From Chloroflexota bacterium (GTDB lineage Bacteria > Chloroflexota > Limnocylindria > P2-11E), in NCBI GenBank assembly GCA_005889445.1, contig VBGS01000228.1, positions 1 through 7,760 on the forward strand: 7,760 nucleotides of DNA, read 5' to 3'. Positions 1-5,451 of the stretch are shown here, in pieces (position 1 is the first letter of the stretch; each line of letters starts with the position of its first letter). Below the pieces are notes generated by a model. It worked only from the letters and a program-made list of their open reading frames with translations. It was not told the DNA's origin and did no database searches. The translations under genes were made by a program, and so were the position numbers.

Positions 1-1
1 T

Positions 2-799
2 CTCGTCGAGCCGCTCGAGGCGACCGAGACCGCGACCCACCCGCCGGCCGTCCGGCTGACGATCCCGCACCAGAAGCTCGCGCTGCTGCATCCAGCGGAC
101 ATCGCCGATGTCGTCGAGGAGATGACCGCCGACGAGCGGGTCGCCGTCTTCCAGCAGCTGGACATCGAGACCGCGGCGGACACGCTGCAGGAGGTCGAGC
201 CCGAGATGCAGGCGGCGATCGTCTCCGACCTTCCCGAGGAGCGCGCGGCGGACATCCTCGAGGAGATGGACCCCGACGAGGCGGCGGACCTTCTGCAGGA
301 CCTGCCCGAGGAGCGGCGCGAGGAGCTCGTCGACCTCATGCAGAAGGAAGAGGCGCAGGACGTCGAAGAGCTCCTCACCTACCCTGAAGATTCCGCTGGC
401 GGCATCATGACGAGCGACTTCCTCGCGCTTCCCGGGGAGCTCACCGCCGCACAGGCGATCGATCTGCTGCGCGAGAAGAAGCCCGATCCGGCGCTGACGT
501 ACTACCTCTACGTCGTCGATCCGCAGGAGAAGCTCGAGGGCGTGCTCTCCCTGCGCGACCTCGTGGTGGCATCACCCGAGACGAGAGTCACGGAGATCAT
601 GGATCCAAACATCTTGAAGGTATCCGCGGAGACGTCGAAGGAAGACGTCGCCTCGCTCATCGCGAAGTACGACCTGCTCGCGCTCCCGGTCGTCGACGCG
701 CGCGGCCGCCTGCGCGGCACCGTCACCGTCGACGACGTTGTCGAGCTCATGCTCCCGCGGGGCTGGAAGAAGAGGTCAGGCCGGACCCTCGCCCGGTGA
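2..799 (+). CDS. MgtE N-domain + twin CBS domain protein (partial, 5' end off window)
   Basis: The frame is open from the first bases of the window with no stop, so the N-terminus lies outside; an internal ATG at 122 is not the true start because the MgtE-N fold begins upstream of it. Counting from the first visible codon (265 residues seen), residues about 30-130 form the helical MgtE-N repeat region (HPADIADVVEEM, then acidic LPEERAADILEEMDPDEAAD-type repeats), followed by PEDSAGGIMTSDF, which in MgtE opens the CBS pair; CBS1 is about 135-195 and CBS2 about 197-252. The protein stops right after CBS2, so the five-helix Mg2+ channel of MgtE is absent and this is a soluble cytoplasmic protein. 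In MgtE these domains sense Mg2+ and close the pore; a sensing or gating role for the neighbouring transporter is inferred. The stop overlaps the next start by 4 bases (GTGA). Related proteins often carry an N-terminal PRC-barrel-like domain, which would be off the window. Family assignment is firm, function is inferred. Confidence 0.92.
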   Translation, partial: LVEPLEATETATHPPAVRLTIPHQKLALLHPADIADVVEEMTADERVAVFQQLDIETAADTLQEVEPEMQAAIVSDLPEERAADILEEMDPDEAADLLQDLPEERREELVDLMQKEEAQDVEELLTYPEDSAGGIMTSDFLALPGELTAAQAIDLLREKKPDPALTYYLYVVDPQEKLEGVLSLRDLVVASPETRVTEIMDPNILKVSAETSKEDVASLIAKYDLLALPVVDARGRLRGTVTVDDVVELMLPRGWKKRSGRTLAR

Positions 800-2055
800 C
801 CGTCGCCATCGGTTCGGCGCCGGTGCGCCTTCGCAGACAGCTCCGCATCTTCCTGCTCGTTCTCGGTCCGGGCCTCGTGACGGCGTTCGCCGACAACGAC
901 GCCGGCGGCATCACGACGTACTCCCTCGCCGGCGCGCAGTTCGGGTACGGACTCATGTGGGTGCTCCTCGTCACCGCTATCGCGCTCGTCATCACGCAGG
1001 AGGTCGGGGCGCGCTTGGCGCTGGCCACCGGTCAAGGGCTGGCCGGACTCATTCGCGAGCGGTTCGGCGTGCGCTGGACCGCGTTCGCCGTTCTCACGAT
1101 GCTCGTCGCGAACATCGGGACCACGGTCGCCGAATTCGCCGGCGTCGCGGCCGCGCTCGGGCTCTTCGGCGTGTCAGCCGATCTCGCCGCGGCCATGGCC
1201 GCGGCGATCGTCGTCATCCTCCTTGCGCGCGGCAGCTTCAGCCGCATCCAGTACGCATTCGTGGCGATCGGCGCGGGCGTCTCCATCGCCTACGCCGTGT
1301 CAGCGTCGCTGGCGAATCCCGACTGGGGTCATGCCGCGAGGGCCGTGGTCATTCCCGAGATCACCTGGACGGGCGCGTACTTCCTGACGCTCGTCGGCGT
1401 CGTCGGCACCACGATCACGCCCTGGGGACAGGCGCTCATCCAGTCGTATGTCGCCGACAAGGGCCTTGGCCCACGCGACCTGGGGCCGGTCCGCGCGGAT
1501 ATCGCGCTCGGCTCGGGTCTGTTCACCAACCTCGTCGCGGCTTTCATCATCGTCGCCTGCGCCGCGACGATCTGGGTGGCCGGCGGAACGATCCGCGACG
1601 CCGCCGACGCGGCGCGCGCTCTCGGACCGCTCGTCGGTCCATCCGCCACCACGCTGTTCGCGATCGGATTGTTCGCGGCCGCGCTGCTCGGCCTGGGGAC
1701 CGTGCCGCTCTCGAGCGCGTACTTCGCGTGCGAGGCGTTCGGCTGGGAGGCCGGTCTGCACTGGCGGGTGCGCGAGGCGCCCGTCTTCTACGGTTTGCTC
1801 ACCATCTTCGTGGCGGGGGGCGCGGTCTTCGTCGTGCTTCCGGGCTTGCCACTGATCCAGGTGATGTTCCTCGCGCAGGTGCTCAACGGACTGCTGCTGC
1901 CGATCATCTTGATCTTCGTAATGCGGCTATCGCGCGAGCATCGGCTCGGCACGCTCCGTAGCGGACGGGTGCTTTATCCGCTCGGCTGGGCCATCACGGG
2001 TCTGGCGAGCCTCATGTCGATCGCGTTCGTGGTGTCGCAGATCTTCGCGCGTTAG
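796..2055 (+). CDS. Nramp-fold divalent metal transporter, probably of the Nramp-related Mg2+ type
   Basis: This 419-residue polytopic inner-membrane protein has the length and helix pattern of the SLC11/Nramp (LeuT-like) family, starting with FLLVLGPGLVTAFADNDAGG. Canonical Nramp proteins bind Mn2+/Fe2+ through DPGN in helix 1 and MPH in helix 6. Here helix 1 reads D33-N34-D35-A-G-G and helix 6 reads T208-P209-W210 (TTITPWGQ). Loss of the soft-metal Met ligand and a changed helix-1 motif are the hallmarks described for Nramp-related magnesium transporters, so Mg2+ is the likeliest substrate (inference). The start is GTG at 796, overlapping the upstream MgtE-domain/CBS stop as GTGA; no good Shine-Dalgarno sequence sits before it, so translational coupling is likely. 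The upstream Mg2+-sensing domains fit the substrate guess. The gene's stop overlaps the convergent propeller-like gene by 4 bases. Family confidence is high; the Mg2+ rather than Mn2+ assignment is moderate. Confidence 0.93.
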   Translation: MTVAIGSAPVRLRRQLRIFLLVLGPGLVTAFADNDAGGITTYSLAGAQFGYGLMWVLLVTAIALVITQEVGARLALATGQGLAGLIRERFGVRWTAFAVLTMLVANIGTTVAEFAGVAAALGLFGVSADLAAAMAAAIVVILLARGSFSRIQYAFVAIGAGVSIAYAVSASLANPDWGHAARAVVIPEITWTGAYFLTLVGVVGTTITPWGQALIQSYVADKGLGPRDLGPVRADIALGSGLFTNLVAAFIIVACAATIWVAGGTIRDAADAARALGPLVGPSATTLFAIGLFAAALLGLGTVPLSSAYFACEAFGWEAGLHWRVREAPVFYGLLTIFVAGGAVFVVLPGLPLIQVMFLAQVLNGLLLPIILIFVMRLSREHRLGTLRSGRVLYPLGWAITGLASLMSIAFVVSQIFAR

Positions 2056-2068
2056 CTACAGGGTGCAG

Positions 2069-2086
2069 GCGGCGGTCCCCCGCCGC
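2069..2086 (+). terminator. Candidate GC hairpin just after the transporter stop
   Basis: A perfect 7-bp stem GCGGCGG / CCGCCGC with a four-base loop lies 13 bases after the transporter stop. No T-run follows on the + strand, and the bases also code for a Gly/Pro stretch of the opposing gene, so the pairing may be incidental. It is the only strong hairpin seen at this convergent junction. Confidence 0.25.
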
Positions 2087-2636
2087 GCAGGCAGAAGGTC
2101 ACCACGCCGCGGCCGGTCAACAGATCGACGATGACGCCGGTCGAGTCGTCTGCCCCCTCGCGTGCGAAGAGCCGCGACCCGTCGCGTGACCACCACGTCT
2201 CGCCCACCACGACGGGCTGATCGTTCAGCTTGCGCGCCGAGCCGTCGCGTCCCCGCAGCCACGCCGTCTGCGGCAGGTCGACGCCGCAGCAAGCCGACCG
2301 CTGTACCGTCGCGTACTGATCGGCTCCGGGCCGCCAGGCCGCGGCCGTGATCAGCACGTCGTCGGCCGCAGAGCGGAAGAGACCGGTCGACCGCTTCGCG
2401 GCGATGTCATAGACGTAGGTTGCGGTCACGCCGCCGAACGCAGACCGCGACGACCACGCGAAGAGCTCCTTGTCGGTCCGGAACTCGGCGCCGCTCACCG
2501 CGTTCAGGAGCGCAACGTCCCCGCCGGTCACCTGCACTGCGCTCCCCGAACGATCGACCCGCAGCTCCGGCGAGCTCACCGACACGACCGCGGCCTGATC
2601 GCCAGTGTCGCCCACGCCGACTCCGAACGCGAGCTG

Positions 2637-2652
2637 CGACGCATCCGGTCAT
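2637..2652 (-). other. Frameshift / probable deletion junction in the propeller-like gene
   Basis: Here the upstream frame (…NDADQTMT) turns into Arg-rich nonsense, while the frame one base on opens directly after a TGA at 2651-2649 and reads PDASQLAFG. The two propeller signatures (SPDA-TRFAIG upstream, PDA-SQLAFG downstream) are under 20 codons apart, although such blade motifs usually recur about every 40 residues. A deletion between the similar sequences is therefore more likely than a single base slip. No slippery heptamer for programmed frameshifting is seen. Confidence 0.55.
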
Positions 2653-3006
2653 CGTTTGGTCAGCGTCGTTCCGGCCGATCGCGAACCGCGTCGCGTCCGG
2701 GGAGATCACTGCTGACACGACACTGCCGCGGATAAGGGCCTGCGACTCGCCGCGATCGGGGTGGACCAGATAGACCGTCGCGCCGCCCGCGGCCAGGTAG
2801 ACCGAGATGAGCAGCGACTTTCCATCGGCGGACGGCGAGATCGATGGGAATTGGACTCCCGGGGTCGTCGGCACGTGGATCGTGCCGACATCGTTGGCCG
2901 TTTTCGCATCGAGATCCAGCACGATGAGCCGCAGCTCGGGCGCGTTGCCCACGATCAGGTACCGGAACTCGGCCGGCACGTCGATCTTCTTCACGGTCAC
3001 CGTCAG

Positions 3007-3099
3007 GTCGGGCGCGGGGGTCGGGCTCGGCGTGGGTGAGGGCGATGGCGTCGCGGTGGCGGTCGGGCTCGCGGTCTGTGCCGGCGAGGGCGATGCGAA
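3007..3099 (-). repeat. Low-complexity Ser/Thr/Pro linker coding region
   Basis: This stretch codes for alternating Ser-Pro, Thr-Pro and Ala-Thr units (residues about 38-68) between the membrane anchor and the folded domain. On the + strand it is visible as G-rich short tandem units such as ggcgtgggtgagggcgat. Linkers of this kind typically hold an extracytoplasmic domain away from the membrane in high-GC Gram-positive and Chloroflexota proteins. Confidence 0.7.
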
Positions 3100-3210
3100 C
3101 GCGCTCTGGGAGCTGCGCGGAAAGCGCGCCGCGAGCGCGCCGTACGTCGTCAGGCCCGACACGAGCGCGACGCCGACGAGTACGGTCACCCACAGAAGTC
3201 GTAGTCCCAT

Positions 3211-3314
3211 CGGGGGGCACCGTAGCAGCGCGCGGTATCCGCGGCGTCGCGGCGCCTGCGCGGCTCACCCGATCAGGTGTTCTGGCGCCGTCCGAGCCGC
3301 GCGAGCCTGCCCGC
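3211..3314. promoter_or_regulatory. Divergent intergenic region
   Basis: This spacer separates the divergent propeller-like (minus) and orphan (+) genes and must hold any promoters they have. On the minus strand TACGGT lies 8 bases before the ATG at 3210 and fits a TAnnnT -10 element that would give a nearly leaderless transcript. No convincing -35 or operator palindrome is seen on either strand. Confidence 0.3.
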
Positions 3315-3638
3315 ATGGCAGTGGCACTCGACCTCGCGGTTCCGGTGATCGATCCCTACGGCAGCGTGTTCCGGCTGCTCCGCCTTGTGGAGCTCCCGTT
3401 CTCGCTGTTCAGGGTCGAGGATCCCTCCGAGGTCGACGCCGACGCGCCCTTCGCGATCCTGGGCTCCTATGGGAAGCCCGACGCAGACGCCGTTGGGGAG
3501 CTGGCCTCGCGAGTGCCGACGATTGTGTACGCGGTGCAGGTTCGCGCGAGCGACCCTGCGCCGCTGATGCGCGCCCTCGGCTACGTCAGCGACCGCATGC
3601 CGCTGACGATGATTCAGCGCTCGCTGCTGAACGAATAG
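3315..3638 (+). CDS. Hypothetical protein, 107 aa, divergent from the propeller-like gene
   Basis: I do not recognise this protein. It begins MAVALDLAVPVIDPYGSVF and ends at TAG 3636-3638. Composition is balanced and third codon positions are strongly G/C, whereas the opposite strand over the same bases gives an Arg/His/Gln-rich shadow, so + strand coding is favoured. The alternation of short hydrophobic strands (FAILGSY, TIVYAVQV) with helices (DADAVGELASR, PAPLMRAL) followed by GYVSDRMPLTMIQRSLL is reminiscent of the second half of a response-regulator receiver fold, but no phospho-acceptor Asp context is evident; that is only a guess. The ATG at 3315 is chosen because upstream codons in the frame are Arg-rich antisense of the neighbouring gene and hold no better start. 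No clear Shine-Dalgarno sequence is present. Its last 25 bases overlap the convergent mini-gene on the other strand. Confidence 0.6.
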   Translation: MAVALDLAVPVIDPYGSVFRLLRLVELPFSLFRVEDPSEVDADAPFAILGSYGKPDADAVGELASRVPTIVYAVQVRASDPAPLMRALGYVSDRMPLTMIQRSLLNE

Positions 3639-3715
3639 ACCCGGCCCTCGTAGCGCAGACGAAGTGCCTTCTCTCCCAGCGTTTCGTTGCAGACGACGCA
3701 CTTCTCTTCGTTCAC
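3614..3715 (-). CDS. CxxC mini-protein, 33 aa, coupled to accB
   Basis: A short frame starts with GTG at 3715, overlapping the accB stop (GTGA), and ends at TGA 3616-3614. It begins MNEEKCVVCNETLGEKALRL and ends YEGRVYSFSSER. The Cys-x-x-Cys after a short acidic N-terminus followed by a Tyr-Glu-Gly-x-x-Tyr-x-Phe-Ser hairpin resembles the small YHS/TRASH-type zinc-binding ribbon, whose usual ending is FCSxxC. Here the first of those Cys is Ser and the second position is the stop codon, so only one Cys pair remains and metal binding would need a partner or a dimer. Support for translation comes from the strong ribosome site GAGGTG, 8 bases before the GTG, the 4-base overlap with accB, and the protein-like composition. 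It is too short for most gene finders. Function is unknown; a role linked to carboxylase or lipid synthesis is only suggested by position. Confidence 0.6.
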   Translation of the reverse strand: MNEEKCVVCNETLGEKALRLRYEGRVYSFSSER

Positions 3716-4179
3716 GCGGGCTGCACCTCGACGAGGGGCTGATGCGCGCGCACGAGCTGCCCGTTCTCGGCGAAGATCCGCGTCACGCGGCCCGCGGCCG
3801 TCGACCGGATCTCATTGAACAGCTTCATCGCCTCGATGAGCCCGATGACGTCGCCCGACGCGATGCTCGATCCGATCTGCACGAACGGCTGCGCTTGCGG
3901 CGACGCGCCTCGGTAGAAGATGCCGGTCAGCGGCGCATTCACCGTCGGGAGCTCGGTCGCGTGGGTCGGGGACGCCACGGTGACAAGCGGCGCGCCCGCC
4001 GTCCGCGGCGCCGTCGCGCCGGTCGCGGGCGCGACGGGAGCGCCGTCGAGCTTGGTCACCCGCACGCGCACCCCGGCGCGTCTGGTCTCGAGCTGCCGCA
4101 CCTCATCCCGAGCCAATCGCTCGAGCAGATCCGGGATCATCGCGTTGGCCTCGGCGCGGACCTTCTTCGGATCGGCCAT
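3712..4179 (-). CDS. accB: Acetyl-CoA carboxylase biotin carboxyl carrier protein
   Basis: AccB (BCCP) carries biotin between the biotin carboxylase and carboxyltransferase parts of acetyl-CoA carboxylase, making malonyl-CoA for fatty-acid synthesis in the cytoplasm. The protein has 155 residues, a normal AccB length. Residues about 1-45 form the helical N-terminal segment (IPDLLERLARDEVRQLETRR), about 46-75 an Ala/Pro/Thr-rich mobile linker, and about 78-153 the biotinyl-lipoyl beta barrel with TGIFYRGASP, the biotinylation site EAMKLFNEI (Lys119 is the modified residue) and ENGQLVRAHQPLVEV. The ATG at 4179 is chosen because it shares one base with the fabF stop (TGATG) and gives the standard AccB N-terminus; the same frame extends upstream only as antisense-like Arg-rich sequence inside fabF. 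The tight junction suggests translational coupling to fabF. accC, the usual neighbour, does not follow; a CxxC mini-gene does. Confidence 0.96.
   Translation of the reverse strand: MADPKKVRAEANAMIPDLLERLARDEVRQLETRRAGVRVRVTKLDGAPVAPATGATAPRTAGAPLVTVASPTHATELPTVNAPLTGIFYRGASPQAQPFVQIGSSIASGDVIGLIEAMKLFNEIRSTAAGRVTRIFAENGQLVRAHQPLVEVQPA
3724..3729 (-). promoter_or_regulatory. Shine-Dalgarno site inside the accB 3' end, for the mini-protein
   Basis: Reading the minus strand, GAGGTG lies 8 bases before the GTG at 3715 and matches the anti-Shine-Dalgarno core over six bases. Most other starts in this window lack such a site, so it stands out and decides the start of the 33-codon gene. The bases also encode Glu-Val in the last residues of AccB, so coincidence cannot be excluded. 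Confidence 0.5.
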
Positions 4180-5429
4180 CAGGCCACGTCCCGGCGGAGC
4201 ACCAGCGCCACGTTGTGGCCGCCGAAGCCCATCGAGTTCGAGAGCGCGACCGACACATTCGCCTTGCGCGCGCGGTTCGGGATGTAGTCGAGGTCGCACT
4301 CGGGATCGGCCACTTCCTGATTGATCGTCGGCGGCAGGCAGCCCTCGCGCATCGCCAGGAGGCAGATCGCCGCCTCGATCGCCCCTGCCGCCCCGAGGGT
4401 ATGACCGGTCATCGACTTCGTCGACGAGATCGGGACCTGATGCGCGCGATCCCCGAAGACCGTTTTGAGCGCGGCCGTCTCCGCGCCGTCGTTCGCCTGC
4501 GTCGACGTGCCGTGCGCGTTGACGTACCCGATGTCCTCGGCGCGCATGCCGGCATCGTCGATCGCCATGCGCATCGCGCGGACGGCGCCCTCGGCGCCCG
4601 GCGGCGGCGCCGTCACGTGATAGGCGTCGGCGGACAGCCCGTAACCGACGAACTCACCGAGGATGCGAGCCCCACGCGACCGCGCGAACTCGAGCTCCTC
4701 CAGGATGAGACACCCCGCGCCCTCGCTGAACACGAAGCCGTCACGGTCTTTGTCGAACGGGCGGGATGCCTTCTCGGGCGCGTCGTTGCGCGTCGAGATC
4801 GCCCGCGCCTGATTGAACGCGCCGATCGCGACCTTGATCAACCCCGCCTCGGCGCCCCCCGCGACCATCACGTCGGCCTCGTCGCGGCGGATCATCTCGG
4901 CGGCCTCGCCGATGGAGTTCGCGCTCGACGCGCACGCCGAGACGTGCGCCATGTTCGGTCCCTTGAGTCCGTATTTCATCGCGACCTCGCCGGCCGCCAT
5001 GTCGATGATCATCATCGGGATGAGGAACGGCGAGACGCGCTTTGGATCCTTGTCGTGCGAGATGATGTTGTCGACGAGCGTCTCCACGCCCCCGATCCCC
5101 GAACCGAACGCGGCGCCTGCTCTGGGCGCCAGGTCGGGTGTCACCTCAAGTTTCGCGTCGCGCAGCGCCTGACCCGCGGCCGCGACCGCGAACTGGGCGA
5201 AGCGATCGGCCCGTCGGACCTCCTTGCGGTCCATGTAATCGAGTGGATCGAAGTCCTTGACCTCGCCCGCGATCTGCGTGTCGAGGCCGGCCGGATCGAA
5301 GCGCGTGATCGGACCGATCCCGCTCTTGCCTTCGATGAGGCCCCGCCAGGTCTTCTCCACCGACGCGCCGAGTGGAGTGATGAGCCCGATGCCCGTCACG
5401 ACGACGCGCCGGCGATCGCCGCTCGGCAT
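4179..5429 (-). CDS. fabF: 3-oxoacyl-[ACP] synthase II (beta-ketoacyl-ACP synthase)
   Basis: FabF condenses malonyl-ACP with acyl-ACP in the elongation cycle of type II fatty-acid synthesis. The 416-residue length is typical. It starts RRVVVTGIGLITPLG and shows the full thiolase-fold active site: nucleophile Cys166 in SACASSANSIGEA, His306 in VNAHGTSTQAND, Lys338 in SSTKSMTGH and His343 in TGHTLGAAGAIEA, plus the C-terminal NSMGFGGHN glycine loop. All catalytic residues are present, so it should be active. The ATG at 5429 places the conserved VVVTG strand near residue 9, as usual. It lies 22 bases after the stop of the upstream membrane-protein gene, with no good Shine-Dalgarno sequence, and its stop shares one base with the accB start. 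A polyketide-type synthase is possible from the fold alone, but the neighbouring accB supports primary lipid synthesis. Confidence 0.97.
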   Translation of the reverse strand: MPSGDRRRVVVTGIGLITPLGASVEKTWRGLIEGKSGIGPITRFDPAGLDTQIAGEVKDFDPLDYMDRKEVRRADRFAQFAVAAAGQALRDAKLEVTPDLAPRAGAAFGSGIGGVETLVDNIISHDKDPKRVSPFLIPMMIIDMAAGEVAMKYGLKGPNMAHVSACASSANSIGEAAEMIRRDEADVMVAGGAEAGLIKVAIGAFNQARAISTRNDAPEKASRPFDKDRDGFVFSEGAGCLILEELEFARSRGARILGEFVGYGLSADAYHVTAPPPGAEGAVRAMRMAIDDAGMRAEDIGYVNAHGTSTQANDGAETAALKTVFGDRAHQVPISSTKSMTGHTLGAAGAIEAAICLLAMREGCLPPTINQEVADPECDLDYIPNRARKANVSVALSNSMGFGGHNVALVLRRDVA

Positions 5430-5435
5430 GCGTCG

Positions 5436-5441
5436 AGTCTA
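5436..5441 (-). promoter_or_regulatory. Candidate -10 element before fabF (possible leaderless start)
   Basis: On the minus strand TAGACT lies 6 bases before the fabF ATG, fitting the TAnnnT -10 pattern at a distance that would place the transcript start at or near the start codon. This agrees with the missing Shine-Dalgarno sequence. The -35 region is poor, so an internal promoter is only a possibility; readthrough from the upstream gene 22 bases away would also serve. Confidence 0.25.
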
Positions 5442-5451
5442 AAGAAGTCCC

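Larger units (their letters stand above)
2052..3210 (-). pseudogene. Membrane-anchored beta-propeller-like protein, frameshifted
   Basis: Two minus-strand frames make one gene. The first part runs from ATG at 3210: one hydrophobic helix at residues about 4-26 (signal anchor), a Ser/Thr/Pro-rich linker at about 38-68, then beta-rich sequence with PD40/TolB-like signatures (SISPSADGKSLLISV, ISPDATRFAIG). That frame loses sense after about residue 187. The sense continues in another frame, open from 2648 to the TAA at 2052, beginning PDASQLAFGVG and carrying further propeller-like strands (YVYDIAAKRSTGLF, WWSRDGSRLFA), an ACCG double Cys and a C-terminal Pro/Cys tail. The architecture suggests a protein on the outer face of the cytoplasmic membrane; no enzymatic motif is recognised. 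The second part alone could start at a GTG at 2615, but lacks a convincing ribosome site. It may be a true pseudogene, a strain-specific break or a sequencing error. The 3' end overlaps the transporter gene by 4 bases. Confidence 0.75.

Noticed and set aside
508..1035. Long minus-strand frame antisense to the MgtE-domain/transporter junction
   Set aside because: Arg/Ser/Thr-rich composition without any fold signature; it is a shadow of two well-supported + strand genes.
738..1961. 407-codon + strand frame inside the transporter gene
   Set aside because: Extremely Arg/His/Gly-rich, as expected for an off-frame reading of GC-rich DNA; the Nramp frame on the same bases is convincing.
2052..2655. 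Programmed frameshift in the propeller-like gene
   Set aside because: No slippery heptamer, downstream pseudoknot or family precedent is seen at the frame change; mutation, deletion or sequence error is simpler.
3007..3099. CRISPR-like or tandem DNA repeat
   Set aside because: The short G-rich periodicity is explained by codons for a Ser/Thr/Pro linker; there are no spacers or conserved repeat units.
2660..3316. 218-codon minus-strand frame overlapping the propeller-like gene
   Set aside because: Arg/Pro/Asp-rich off-frame shadow; the signal anchor, linker and blade motifs are in the other frame.
3712..4299. Longer accB with an ATG at 4299
   Set aside because: The extra 40 residues lie antisense-like in another frame of fabF and are Arg/Gly-rich; the ATG at 4179 gives the normal AccB N-terminus and the TGATG junction.
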